Source: Prosopocoilus inquinatus (lineage: Eukaryota; Arthropoda; Insecta; Coleoptera; Lucanidae). Taken from it: a stretch of 64,000 bases of DNA. Location of the stretch: contig CM069874.1 in assembly GCA_036172665.1 (NCBI GenBank), positions 49,768,707-49,832,706 on the forward strand. The letters are read 5' to 3'. A program made the position numbers and the translations under genes. Below are positions 10,132 to 22,130 of this stretch, piece after piece (positions within the stretch are counted from its first letter, which is position 1; every line of letters starts with the position of its first letter). A model generated the notes under the pieces. The model had not been told where the DNA came from. It did no database searches and saw only the letters and a list, made by a program, of their open reading frames with translations.

Positions 10132-10900
10132 TATTTATGTGTTTGTTTGCTGTATTGTTCTTTTATTTAAATATTAGGCTCTCAAAAACAACTTAATGCA
10201 TTTAAATAGATTAATGTCTTTCCATTTACCTCAATGAATGAAAAGTGTCACTCGATAGCATTTGTTTGAGCTTTTAGATTCGTTTTTATCTTCAGTTAAT
10301 AGACTCATTTGGTAATAACTCGAGAACGAAAAAGTTATCAATTTCGGATTTTCACCAAAATGTTCTCCTGATTGAGTTCTTTGTAATCACTGTCAAAGAA
10401 ATACCCCTTTCCATTAAAACTTTTTTGGGAAACTGAGAAAACTTTCACTTTTGCAAATAGCGCCCTCTGACTACTTTATAACAGAGTAGCCGGAGTCGTT
10501 CAATAGAAACTTTAAATCAGCATAAAATTCCCTTTAAAGCGAGTCAAAGTTCGTTTACTTCTTATAAAGAGTATAGAGTTATGATATTTTTTAAAGTAAA
10601 CAATTGTTATTCAATACGATAATACGATAATAGTCTAAAATGAAAGGTGTGCAGAATTAATGCAGCTTTCTAATGGCGCTAGCAAATCTTCGGCCTATTC
10701 TGAGACTTTTGCTAGTAAAATTATTCTTTATTGTTGAGCCTATAGATTGCGCCCCCTTGCGGCCAACTCTGACACTTAAAAATATTTTCTTTGAATTTCT
10801 CTTGGCCACTTTTACTATATTTTTTTTCTTCTGAAGTTGTAGGTGTTACGTTGAGCTATATACCGCCGGTCGCCGCTTTTCCTGAGACACCCGGTATATA

Positions 10901-11200
10901 GGGAGTCTAAAATCAATAGATTTTGAGATAAAATGCATGGAAAGTTAAGATATAAATTGGTTGATGGCCACTAATACAGCTGACATGCGTCACAAGAAAT
11001 GAAATGAAACTGTAAAACGTTTTTATTTATGGCTATCTGCGGAAAAAATGTATAATAATTTCCATTTTGGTTTCAAAGGAGGTTAATTTTGCAAATCTGA
11101 TAGATTTATTTCTTCTGGTCTCTGATAGATTTATTTCTTGCAATTTCGCACTTGCATGACCTTAGTGAATATGCTCCTAATGGGTTGGATACTTATTCTG
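10901..11200. repeat. Dispersed repeat family (copies at 38523 and 49085)
   Basis: The stretch shares blocks with 38630-38800 (GAGATAAAATG..., GCGTCACAA, ACTGTAAAACG) and with 49085-49205 (TTTCAAAGGAG, then TTTCTTGCAATTTCGCACTTGCATGACC). An internal direct duplication of TGATAGATTTATTTCTT lies near 11097-11140. No coding sequence was seen. Confidence 0.55.
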
Positions 11201-12380
11201 AATTATCTGTATAAGGAGAAAAATAAACTGCATTTTTTAAAATTTTTATTTCGAAAGTCATGTATTTGAAAAACTTACTAAAATTAATCTTACACTAATA
11301 AAAATGGTAGTAAAATTTCATCATTTTTACAATAAAATTTAATGGGTTTTAACAAAAAAATTTAATATTGCATAGAATTCTACGGTCCAATTTCATAACA
11401 GTGTTTTAAATTTAAAGTTACTTTAACATAAAAAATGCAGTTGTTTCTGTGTAGCTAAGACGTATCATAAATCTACGTATTACACACTTTATGATATTTT
11501 CTACAGGAAAGTAAACATTTACCAAATTAATAAATAGTGCATTAAAATTGTAAACGAAGTGGACACCCGATATTATGTGTACGATTTAATCTGGCCAGTT
11601 ATTTAATACAGGCCGAGAACCGTATGCCCTTCTCTCTGACCTTAATGATGAATTTGTCGTGAGCACTAGTCATATCAAACGAAGTATGGTCGGTTAATTG
11701 TAACAAGGAATATTACATCAAGGGCAGCTCAATTTAGTTTCTTTTACTTATGGTTATGTAGTTGGACACGTCATCCCGCAATTTCATTAATTACATTTTC
11801 ATAATTCGAAGAAACTTGACAGATTAAAAAAATATGATACGGCTTCCTAATGGTCAAATGATAAACTTCTCTTCGAATAAACAAAACATTTTTTTAGCTA
11901 ATTGAATTATTCAAAACATAATAAATGAAAAAAATAAAAGTTGTCTTTTCTTATTTGTAAAGATATTCGATAAAAAATACAAGCAGGAAAACATGTTTGG
12001 TACAACGGCGCTCGACAAGTTAGCTTAAATGTAATTGGATATGTTAATGTATATTTATTTTAACACATTTGTGATTTCATTCATCATTCGTGGAGTTTAA
12101 CATTTGTGTTCTTGTGTGTTTCCTAGTACGAGACATTATGTCACTCTCAAGCCGTTGATTCTCCCTGTCCAGATATTTTATGACAGGCATGGCGGTCTAG
12201 TAATTTTGCCCCCACCAGTTATACCTTTCAGCTATCTCTCTCGCATATTGATCTTACAATCACGTGCCCGTACCGAATGCGGTGTCGGATCACCTAAATA
12301 ATTATCCACTATGACTTAAATAAAATACCTCAACTACAATAATAAGTAAAGTTTGTTCTTGTACGATGAAAATTGTAAGT
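11201..12380. other. AT-rich DNA without a recognised gene
   Basis: Near 11382 GGTCCAATTTCATAACAG resembles one end of the PIF/Harbinger-like MITE seen at 17176, without its partner end. The stretch 12060-12300 is less AT-rich than its surroundings but shows no convincing splice-bounded exon. Nothing else can be supported. Confidence 0.45.
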
Positions 12381-12519
12381 ACTTATTATTGTAAGTACAA
12401 AGTTTTTTTTAATCTCGAACCGGACAGAAATATGAAGGTAAAATACTCAACGTTTCGCTATAGATTTATAGCTATAAATCTATAGCGAAAACTTTGTACT
12501 TACAATAAGAAAATAATCA
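12381..12519. repeat. Inverted repeat with a perfect 38-bp palindrome
   Basis: Outer arms: TTATTGTAAGTACAAAGTTT (about 12385-12404) and its complement AAACTTTGTACTTACAATAA (about 12489-12508). Inside, 12453-12490 is a perfect palindrome (half-site TTTCGCTATAGATTTATAG). The structure could extrude as a cruciform or be a foldback MITE. Confidence 0.8.
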
Positions 12520-14408
12520 GAGCCGTAAGACAATTAATTCTGCCCGAGAAATTAAACATAAAAGCAATAAATACCTTATATATTATAAAAGGTTCAAAAT
12601 TTTATGTAATTTGTTAAAACAACATTTTCAATTCAAGTCAATTATAAATAAATAAGGGATACTAGATAAACGAAACATATTATTAATGGAAAGTTAATAA
12701 GTTGTCAAGAATCATCAAGGAAAACAAAGAAGTTTGATGATAATAATGTCCTTAACAAAAGTAATGTTTAAATTCAACAATGACCGTTGAGAAGTCTGTA
12801 GATTTGTTCAATTATTTCTTCTGCCGTTCAACAAAAGACGGATGAATTGATTAATTAATTAATTAAAATTTGCAACTTAGATATTACAACTCTGAGCGAG
12901 CTACCTACTCTGCCTTTAGTCTTCCTTGTAGATTTCATGATTTATCAATGGGTCACCATATTATTGGTTTCTCTCTTTCAAAATAGCACAAAAGGTACAC
13001 ATGCAAAACAATTGATTTAATGTTAACATGTCTGAGCTTGTAAAAAAAAAGAAACAAACACCAACAATACAATGGTTCCATCGATTCAGAGGAAGCCTCA
13101 TTAATAGGATTCAATTAAAGATTAATTAATGTAAATAAAGACAACCAGACGAGAAACTAATTTGAGTATCAAATATTCGAGACCAAAATAGATTTGGACA
13201 AATCAATACCTTCATCTCCACTGCTTTACTCTGTAAAAGGAAAAGTGAAGCTAAACAGTATGAAGCAGGTTATACACTGACATAAAATTGATAAAAATGT
13301 CAAGTATGTAAGGAGACTTAAATAAACGAAAACAAGAGAACACTCTGAAAAACGACAGCTCAAAAGATGAAGATGAAAAAAGTACTAAAAGTATTAAGAT
13401 TACATTTTTGACCGACGCAAAAGGCGTAAAGGAAAATAAATCATAAAATTTGTTTCCAAAACATGGATAACAATCCAAAGCCAAGGAAGTAAAATGGCCA
13501 GAAAGATTCGAAACTATTTTAAAATTTACTTGATCACAAAGTGATCCTCGAGCATCCCTTGTACATTTCGGATCTTCACACCACCAATATTCTATTTGGC
13601 AGTGAAATGATCATTTTCTACCTATCTTCTTCTGGATAACTTCTTCAAGGATTTTGCTTGTTGCAGAATGATATTCTTTCAAAGAAAAAAAAACACAAAT
13701 CACTTGTTTCAAAATGTGGGGAATAAAGTAGATAGGGAAACCAATCCTGCCAAGCTCAAGCAGTTTCTTCTCATTAGTCAAATATGCAAGTGGTTTAAGT
13801 TACCTAAATGGGATACACCAAATACTACTCCTTCTGGCCAGTTCTGATTTCACCTTTCCGACAATTTATGCATTGATGAACTATGCTTCCCTGTATTAAA
13901 GATTTCATTTTCTGCTAACAACCAGAAGTACAGCTTCATTAAATACCAAGCTTTGATATTCTTAGAATGAAGACCTCTTGTTGGGAGTGGTTAACGATTT
14001 TCACTCAATATTATTGTAAACGTTATGGTATTTTTCGTCTCCTGAAAGGAGAATTTTGCTCCATCTTATGTAAAATGGATTCCTAACCATTTCAACATTA
14101 ATACGAATAACATTCTGATGTAAATCGCGATTCTGTATTACTCGACGTAAAAGTATCGCCAAGATGGCAAATTTTGAAAATTCAAAGTAACAGAATTAAA
14201 TATATTAAAGTGCCACATGGTACGGTCCCAAATTGCTTCGATCGTTCTGAAAAGGACTCCAAACGGTTTAAAGATCCCCAGAACTGAGATTCCGAAAGTA
14301 AATGAATAATTTGTGGATAATGAACAATTGTTGCTACGTGAACAACTCAAGGCAGTGGTACAAATGGCGCTAAAATGGATGCTACTTGTAGTTTGCAGTA
14401 CTTATATA
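12520..14408. other. AT-rich DNA, possibly a very decayed coding remnant at 13300-14000
   Basis: No feature can be firmly supported. On the plus strand 13300-13960 has interrupted, lysine-rich coding-like stretches (for example a segment reading KQFLLISQICKWFKLP near 13750-13800) that faintly recall a piggyBac-type transposase. Stops and frame changes are too frequent to call it. Confidence 0.25.
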
Positions 14409-15537
14409 CCGGGTGGAATGTTTCAAACCCGAACATAGCAAACTTGTATCGAAAACTATGTTTTTGTGAATTACTGCTCGCCATTTGAAGAAACAAAAAT
14501 GGCAATGGTATTAAAGAAAAGAGAAAATTATAGACAATATTATGGTGTTAAGATTATTCCTAAATATTAATACTTTCGGAATATAAATAAAATTTTCAAA
14601 TTTTAAACGAGACATTTAGGTCCAGTTTTACAATTGCAGCTCAACTTTGAGCTGAGGTTTAAACCCTTAGCAACGATTATTTCAACAATTGTTGTGAAGG
14701 GTTTAAGCTTCGGCTCAAAGTTAAACCGTGATTGTAAAACTGGGCATTAGTCGCCTAATGTCAGATTAGAAACTTTCAGTGCTTTCAATGAATGGAAAAT
14801 AATTTATACGTCAGTCAAAAAGTATTATGAATTATTGTACAGAGCAAATAATAGGTAGGTACTCTTGTCGTTTAAGTTACAACAATTCTTTCTTTATTAG
14901 AATGATAATTGTATTCTACGTCTTTGCATACAAAAATACTGTTGTTTCTGATACTATCAATAAACTTGAAATGATGCCATGGACAATCAATACTGACACA
15001 CGTCGATACTAAATCAATTTTAAATTCAATTGTACTAAGAATTAAATAAGCTTCACACTGTTCAAGAATAACACACAACTGTAAAGAATATTAAAAAAAA
15101 GACATCAATTAAACAAATTATGTTGCCATCAACATTGTTTTGAAATTAACAAGAATAGCAGGAAAGTATTTTGTGAAGTAATGCAAGAGCAAAGAAATAA
15201 TTCCTAACAGTTTTTTATCGTCAATATGCTACACAGATGAATGTAATTTTATTTTAAATAAGAAACATATTGTACAAAATTCTGGTTATTGAATTGCAAA
15301 CTTCAAATCTGACATACTAAGGCGACTACATTTTTCATTTGAAATTTAAAAAATTAATTTCTATTTCAAAAGTATTAACATAATAGGAATAATTTTAAAA
15401 CGATAATATTGGCCTTAATTTTATCTTTCATTTAATACCATAACCATTTTTGTATCTTTAAATGGCGAGCAGTAATCTATAAAAACATAGTTCTCAATGG
15501 AACTTTGCTATGTTCGGGTTTGAAACTTTCCACCCGA
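14409..15537. mobile_element. TIR element, about 1.1 kb, TATA-flanked
   Basis: The ends are CCGGGTGGAATGTTTCAAACC at 14409 and its near-complement (...GTTTGAAACTTTCCACCCGA) at 15537, with TATA on both sides. The arms stay similar inward (CTATGTTCGGGTTTG, TTACTGCTCGCCATTT, then TGGTATTAAA) for about 120 bp. The terminal CCGGGTG resembles the ends of the elements at 1397 and 3950. A PIF/Harbinger-like MITE (14619-14746) sits inside it. Confidence 0.8.
14619..14746. mobile_element. PIF/Harbinger-like MITE, TTA duplication
   Basis: 128-bp palindromic element. The ends are GGTCCAGTTTTACAAT and its near-complement ATTGTAAAACTGGGCA, flanked by TTA at 14616-14618 and 14747-14749. A second copy lies at 36975-37102. 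A 3-bp TWA duplication with GG-type ends fits PIF/Harbinger. Confidence 0.85.
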
Positions 15538-15599
15538 TATATATCTCATTAATTTAAAAAAGTTTGATTTTTTAAATAATTAATTTTTTTGGCGTATAG

Positions 15600-15900
15600 T
15601 ATAAAAAACCGGAAAAAATTGAAACCGAATAATCGGTTTCTTTAAAAACCGGTTTTGGATAAAACCGGTTATCCAAATAATAGTTAAAACCGACTATTCG
15701 AATATCCAAAATCCGATTATTCGGATATTCAAATATCCAAAAACCGATTATGGATATTCGAAAAACCAACAATTCGAATATCCAAAAACCGGTTATTCGG
15801 ATATTTGAAAAACTGTCTGCTTGAAAGCCGACTATTTGGATATTCGCGAAATCTGTAATCAAAAAACTTTTGGATTATCCGAAAATCGGTTAATTACGTA
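15600..15900. repeat. Degenerate array of CCGGTTAT/ATTCGGATAT units
   Basis: About 300 bp of irregular 10-12-bp units such as AACCGGTTATCC, GATTATTCGGATATT and CGAATATCCAAAA, in both orientations. The same vocabulary recurs at 18120-18415. This looks like subterminal repeats of a larger element or a small satellite. Confidence 0.75.
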
Positions 15901-16674
15901 TTAATAAAAAATGATTCATAAAAAACAGACTCGACTGAATTTTAACTCTAATGTTCCTGGTTTTTAATCAGATGAAAATGTTTTCAAACATTTCAATTTT
16001 GTGCTTCTCTTGTCTATTTTAAAGTATTAACTACATTTCTAATTTATAAGGACTCACACATCTAAAACGTGACACAATAGTATAGTAGTTTTCGTTTTTT
16101 TTTTTTTTTTTGGATAAATATATAAACGTCAATTATTCTTGTTCTATCTAAAGAATAATATTCAACAAATTGTAAAAGTAATGCAAATATTTTGTGATGT
16201 AAAAATTCATTATAGTGCCGAGCATCTGTACCATAATAAACTTTTTTTTTATTGAATTCTCCGAAAGACGGTTGGGTACGGCCGAAAACAAAAACTAAAA
16301 TTACTTTAATTCTTCTTCTTCGACTTTTAATATGTGGATTAGAAGTACGGTGGTGTCGAAAAATTTTAAGACAAAATGAAATACCCCTCGCCGTACGAAT
16401 ATCCGTGCTTTGCAATTATGAACCTTAACAACATTTAGCCGACTGACCCACTTTTATGGTACGGCCGGCGGCAAGCCTAGTAAATAAATATTGGTTACGG
16501 TTTCCAGTAATAATAACAGGTATCGTTGGTCCTATGACAATATACATACAATGAAATGATTATCTCTTTCGGTAGTATGTGTTCTGGGTTCCATTTCACA
16601 ACGAAATTAAACGAAACTTTCCGACACAAGAAATTGTTCAATACTAAAAGATAATTAGTTCGCAGCTTCTTATA
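15901..16674. other. AT-rich DNA, no gene seen
   Basis: The open frame at 16062-16415 (minus) has a poly-lysine end derived from an A/T run at 16099 and shows no domain. Nothing supported. Confidence 0.5.
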
Positions 16675-16884
16675 CACAGGGAAAAATCAATAGTAAAAAG
16701 TAATACAAATTGTAGTCAGAATAAAGACAGAAACAAATTGTAGCAAATATTAACACAATTGTAGTCAATATTAGCACAATTGTAGTAAATAGTCCGACAA
16801 TTGTGCGAATATTTGCTACAATTTGTTTCTGTCTTCATTCTAACTACAATTGGTGTTACTTTTTACTAATAATTTTTCTCTGTG
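16675..16884. mobile_element. 210-bp palindromic MITE, TA duplication
   Basis: The ends are CACAGGGAAAAATCAATAGT and the near-complement ACTAATAATTTTTCTCTGTG, with TA on both sides (16673-16674, 16885-16886). Nearly the whole element folds on itself; the inner arms carry ACAAATTGTAGCAAATATT and its complement. Confidence 0.85.
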
Positions 16885-17175
16885 TACCTACACACTAAAT
16901 TGGGATAATACGGTATTACCGAACATTTTCCAGAATACCAACATTTTACAAATGTAATAGGATGTAGAGGTATAAAATCCTTCCTGCGCAAGATAATTAA
17001 ACAGGATTAAATATTAGGGACAATATCCTACTTAAGTATTAATTTTCATTTTCTTATTAGATATTTAAATTACTCAACTTGAATTTAAATTGCCGGTTTC
17101 ATGAACAGAAATTTGCATCACTTTTAAGAATATTCTTTATCATACGTTTTCATGAATTAATTAATATAACAGTAA

Positions 17176-17294
17176 GGTCCGATTTCATAATAGGACTTTA
17201 ATTTTAAAGTTATTTTAACCTAAAAGAAAACATTTGTTTCCCCATTCTTAAATTTACTTAACGCTTTCTTAAAGTCTGATTATGAAATGGGCCA
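17176..17294. mobile_element. PIF/Harbinger-like MITE, TAA duplication
   Basis: 119-bp element with ends GGTCCGATTTCATAAT and ATTATGAAATGGGCCA (one base of slippage), flanked by TAA at 17173-17175 and 17295-17297. The inner parts are also inverted (TTTAATTTTAAAGTTATTTTAA against the right half). Confidence 0.75.
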
Positions 17295-18119
17295 TAAGTC
17301 CAATTAATGTGTCATTAAAAATACTTTACTCATTCGATTTATACAGAAAAAATAGGATAATAAAATAATTTTGGTTTATTTAACTCGTTTTGTTTCACTC
17401 TGTATAATAGTTTGCTCTAATTTAGCGTTGGAAATTTTTAATTGCAACACATAAAACATAAAAAGTACTTTCCTTTTCTGATCACTTCGTTTATTTATTA
17501 TTCAACAACAATAACACGTTTAAACTTAAATTTAAATTTAAATACATTCCGAACTTACGGTAGTTTAAAACATTTTGATTTAATATTTTTCAATTTTCTT
17601 AACAATTTAAATATGAAAATCTAAATTGAATCATAAAAAAAAACAGAATATAACAAAACCCGGGTAGATATTATTTTTATTAACATTAAACTAAAAACAA
17701 TTAACAAACTAAACATGACTTCACAAAATATAACTATATACCTGAATTAATTTTATTAATAATGAATTTTATGATCCTGCTCATCCCCTGGTCAAGAGAG
17801 GGACAGAGAAACGGGGAGGCTCGAATGCAGAAGGTTCTAAATTCAGACGGGATATTTCAATAAGGCTCAAATTCCAACAGATTTTACTGCTTTTCGTCTT
17901 AAAAGTTTCCGACAGTAGTGTACCAGTTGACCACTTACATTTTTTTTACGTAGTGTAACAGATAAAATTTACCTTAATTTTCTTAATATTTCCAACATTT
18001 ACTCATTTTCAATTTTATTTGAGTTTTAAATTTGCTGCCTCAAATTCCTATGATTATCTTTAAATGGGTGAAAGAAATAAATACGTTATTGTATATACAT
18101 TTATTTGAATTTCAAGTAG
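17295..18119. other. AT-rich DNA between the two CCGGTTAT arrays
   Basis: No gene or boundary identified. The open frame 17442-17624 is low-complexity Asn/Leu repeats in AT-rich sequence. Confidence 0.5.
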
Positions 18120-18415
18120 TTGAGATATTTGAATATTTTTCATCATTCGAATAACCGGTCATTTGAGTATCCGATTATCCAAAAACCGATATTATTCGAA
18201 TATCCGGTTATGCAAATAATTGGATATTCGAAGATCCGATTATCCAAATAATTATATATTCGAATATCCGATTATCCAAATAATTGTATATTGGAAAAAC
18301 CAATTATTCGGATAACCGGTTATCGGGATAACCGGTTTTCGGTTTTGTTTAAAACCTCGGATAATCCAAAACCGATTAACCGGTTATCCAAAAAACCGAT
18401 TTGGTTGCCAGCACT
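18120..18415. repeat. Second degenerate CCGGTTAT/ATTCGGATAT array
   Basis: The same unit vocabulary as 15600-15900 (ATCCGATTATCCAAATAATT repeated near 18230-18290, AACCGGTTATCGGGATAACC near 18310). It ends at TTGGTTGCCAGCACT, which on the minus strand resembles a hAT-type end (AGTGCTGGCAACC). The two arrays may be the ends of one larger, decayed element of about 2.8 kb. Confidence 0.7.
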
Positions 18416-18451
18416 ACTTACTACTCAATTTTTCCAAGTGACGGTACTACA

Positions 18452-19213
18452 CAGGGTGTTAGGTAATTGACTGGACACCTTTACACAGCAAATTGGGGAC
18501 ACTATGTAGAGTACAAAAGGCTTGATAATTCGGCGCGCTTTCGTTTTCGAGAAAAAAATTGAAACAAAAATCGAACAAAATTGTTTGAGAACCGCTGATT
18601 AACGTCTCCAATGCTGCAAACAACGTCCGCCCCGCCAGAAACCATAAATTCCGCTGAAGGTTTGTTTCTTTTTTTTGCTTACATCTTTCAACGCAATTGA
18701 TAAAAGGTCAGTGCCTCAACAGATTTCAAAGTGTGCAGGTCAGAATAAATGTACGCACAAAAAATGAAATTGTTACATTTTTCTCACTTGTAATTGTGTC
18801 TAATAAAGTTTTATTATTTTACGAATGATGAAACATCAAAGGACGTTGAAATAAATATTTACAAGTTATCTTATTTACATACATGTTACGATTTTACAAA
18901 AAGCGGAGAAATCATGGACGTGCTTTAAGTACGCCTTAACTGGAGTTCTATTCTGCGGTAACTTTTATCCGAGCTACTAAAAGCGATGGGCTAGCACCTG
19001 TTAGCATGGATTCGCGTTGAATCATGCATTCAGGCACATCGAATATTTACTTTAATGGACACTTGTGTGATTAATACGTCAGTGGTTCAAAACAATTGGC
19101 CCTTTTCGAAATTCTTCAAAAATGGGAAGAATATTATGTTTAGGACTTTTATACCTCATTTGGTAACCCAAATCTACAGTTTTAATTTGTCTAGGCAATT
19201 ACCAAACACCCTG
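18452..19213. mobile_element. 762-bp TIR element
   Basis: The ends are CAGGGTGTTAGGTAATTGAC and the near-complement (TAGGCAATTACCAAACACCCTG). The right flank is TA; the left is CA, probably a mutated TA. Composition inside is mixed and no transposase is recognised. Confidence 0.75.
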
Positions 19214-21063
19214 TATTTTATAGTAAATACGAAACATATTGGTCTTCAAAGATCCGAACATGACAACAAAAAGTGCTGCTGTACTTCCCCTCCTATTAAA
19301 ACAAGTCTGGCGCTTACATGGATTTCTTTTAAGTCCTTCTTGTTATTTGTATATTCAAGAAAGGATGATCATGCATAAATCTTCTGTGAAAAAAAAATGC
19401 GCACATTTTGTCCAAATGAACGTATAACACTTTTGTACTCGTTATACAGGTCTTCATGCCATACAGAATTCGAGTTGTGTCTGAACAAATGATATAAACC
19501 CTAACCGGATAATATAAAACGGACTTTATGCGTCGTTAATTTTAACGTGAACGACGTCGCACCGTTCATTACAGCGGAGAGAAAATGACTTCTTTACGGC
19601 AAAATTTAAAGTCCTCTGACCCGCTCGCCAGGTTTATATGAGGACGTAAACAAGAAAGCGTGCAGATATCCGAGTTTAATGCACCGCAGACAAAGAGTGA
19701 AGAACTCGAGGTAGATCTAACAATCGCTAATTAGTTTGACGTGATTGTTATTAATTGTTCTATTGGTTGCGCTAACGTTTCGTTAGTTTACCATGCATCG
19801 CCAAAAAAATAATATGATTGATTGGTAGGGACCGGATTTCAGGTAAAGTGGCTTTTAGTTTTTAAACTTTAACCGAACTGTACACACATCAAATTTTTTG
19901 GGATTAATTGTAATCTGCCCATTCGGTGTTAAATATGGATAAAGTTTTATCTGAAAAGTTGTTAATCTTCATCGAATTTAGCGTTATTGTTCTCTTTTTT
20001 CGACTAAATTGTATCTAAAAGAGAGTGTTTATTCCAACAAGGATAAGCTTAACTCCGCTCTATTACATACGTTTAAATGGTAAACATCCTAACTCCGTTT
20101 TTCGTAACTCCACAAACGGATGGACGCGAGGGAATACCGAAAGTGTTCCCTGGCGTCCAAAAAGTGTTAGAATTAACTCCAGATTTTTATCAGTGTATTA
20201 AAATTGGGAAAAACTCTCAACATTTCACTATCGCTTGATAACTTCATCGCTTCATAAGTTTCAATACTAGAACTTTCAAACGGTTTACATTTACATACCT
20301 GTTGCTATTTTTAAACTTTGTAGAATACTTTAATTTGTCACTTACTTCATTGTTCATTTTGGTTAACATTAATTTTAATTATACCAACTCTTTATTGACA
20401 ATTGTTTATTTGTGCGTATGGTCAAATGACCATCTTTTTTAAAAAAATAAATCTGAGTCAATTAAGTCTGAATAATTCAAGCAGATTTGATTTTATTACT
20501 ACTGAATGTTTTTGTAATTACAATTTAAACCTTTTAAAAGGAAAATGGCTGCGAAAGATAAACTCTTAAATAAAACATTAAGTGCATTTTAAAGTTCCGA
20601 ATGAACCACCTAAAAATTATCTTGTTCGAGTTTTTGTCATAATTTTCTAAAATAATGCCAAAGATAATTTTATTGCCTAAGTGTATCCACAGTGTAGATA
20701 CATGGAGCGAGCATAATTAGATATAATGCCCGTTTCTGAAGACATGCAATATACAATCAAATTAGTTTCACATAATCATACCGCAATTTACTCATCATGT
20801 AAGAGAATTAATGCTGCAACTACCAGAAGTCTAGCTCAAAAATAAAAAAAATACCTAGTGGTGGAGTATTGACTCTTTTGTTTGAGAACTTCTGGTCGGC
20901 CGTGCACAAAAACAACGTTATAAAACGAAATTCAAGGTCACTTGCTTGATCGCATTTTAAAAGCTTTATGGGAACACAATAAAATAGAATTACCGACCAA
21001 TTAAAGACGATAGTTCAAATTCACAACCTCTCGGTCGTGACCCGTGTGTGCAGTATGATTAAT
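19214..21063. other. Mixed-composition DNA, no supported gene
   Basis: 19500-19790 is less AT-rich and includes an ATG in good context at 19584, but it stops after about 18 codons and no convincing splice donor is present. A stem-loop lies at 20122-20158. The rest is AT-rich with no motif. Confidence 0.4.
20122..20158. repeat. 13-bp stem-loop
   Basis: GGACGCGAGGGAA and TTCCCTGGCGTCC pair with one mismatch around an 11-nt loop, in a GC-richer island. Function unknown. Confidence 0.6.
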
Positions 21064-21700
21064 ATACACTGAGAATCTTATAAGACTGCACATAGTAATT
21101 ATTATCAACGGAAGCATTATTACATTATTTCCAGATTTATTTTATTCGCCATGGTTACCGTGCGTTGTTAGTAATGACACTAATGATTTTGAATAGTCAG
21201 ATTGAATTAAATTGTTCTTTTGATTTATTGTAAAATGTATACAACCGCTGAAAAAGTGGAAATGTAGGTACACATCATTCTCAAATGAAGCTTCATTGAC
21301 AGAGATCTTTGCGTCATTTGCCGCCAAATTTCCAGATAGATCAATTATTTCCTTCCTTAATACTTCCTATGTGCAATTTGTAAATGATTCAGCATTAAGA
21401 ATTAAATAGTAACTATAGCAACGTAATGTTAAAACCCCTATTTGCAATTTTATATGATTCAGAAATGTATTATCTGAGCACGTTGCGCGGTTCAAATTGT
21501 AGTGAAGCAGGCAATATAAAATATTAGACCGTAACGTGTAAACAAACGCGAGGGCTGCGGAGACAATTAACGCTGCTATAGCAATGGTATTACTCTGTAT
21601 AACAAAAAACAAAGCAATATTGCCGCAATAAAAAATTACAGTTTTGTAATCAACTCTTCTTGTTTAAATGTGTAAAGATTTTCAGAGTAATTAGTTGACC
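21064..21700. repeat. Dispersed TIR repeat family, long copy
   Basis: 21072-21476 is about 95 percent alike by eye to 52395-52788 in direct orientation. 21480-21700 is alike to 42310-42520 in inverse orientation. The left end TACACTGAGAATCTTATAAG matches the terminal repeat of the 52388-52829 copy. Short open frames here are shared between copies but show no recognisable domain. Confidence 0.75.
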
Positions 21701-21921
21701 AGTTGTAATTGTAATGTAATTTTTAATTATTACAAAACTAATGTTTATGTTTAGTAACAGAAATATTTGCTCATAAAAACCTCTATTTTACCCCAGTTGT
21801 AGATGGCACCAATATAAACAAAAAAGTCAAAAACTACATCCGACTCGTGATCAAAGCGAGCGAACCAAATTTTGCATCTGTCGGACGCGTCAGTAGTCAC
21901 GTTGTAAAATGCGACCACAGC

Positions 21922-22122
21922 CAGTGGCGGTTCGTCGGAGTGAGCAAGGTGGGCAGTGTCCACCCTGTCCTATCGAACTTGCATTGAGCTCTGTGACGGA
22001 ACTGTTCCGATATTTAAATCTGCATGTTCCGGTTCCATGTCGGGAATGCCCCACGAAACAAATTTACTTGCAAAATGCTCCCATCTTTCCCTTTTTCAGT
22101 TGCTGCCCACGAGCCGCCACTA
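21922..22122. mobile_element. hAT-like MITE with 8-bp target duplication
   Basis: 201-bp element starting CAGTGGCGGTTCGT and ending ACGAGCCGCCACTA, flanked by the direct repeat ACCACAGC at 21914-21921 and 22123-22130. An 8-bp duplication and CAGTGGCG ends fit the hAT superfamily. Internally it holds no reading frame of its own. Confidence 0.85.
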
Positions 22123-22130
22123 ACCACAGC

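Larger units (their letters stand above)
3950..10894. mobile_element. Long-TIR DNA element split by an errantivirus
   Basis: The ends are inverted copies beginning CCGGGTGTCTCA at 3950, with the complement ending at 10894; TATA flanks each end. The inverted similarity continues inward for about 600 bp (to about 4540 and about 10190), including a conserved block around TTGGCCGCAAGGGGGCGCAA. Without the errantivirus (4936-9488) and its 4-bp duplication the element would be about 2.4 kb. A short transposase-like C-terminus lies at 10057-10131 (minus). The shared TA-type flanks suggest relationship to the two elements immediately to its left. Confidence 0.8.

Noticed and set aside
13260..14140. 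Possible piggyBac-type transposase relic
   Set aside because: Only faint similarity in short stretches with many stops; kept as a remark on the gap entry rather than a gene.
19560..19660. Possible 5' exon with ATG at 19584
   Set aside because: The frame closes after about 18 codons and the nearest donor-like site (CCAGGTTTAT) is weak.
21142..21327. Minus frame conserved between two repeat copies (also 52465-52692)
   Set aside because: Similarity follows from the repeat itself; substitutions are not biased to third positions by eye and no motif is seen.
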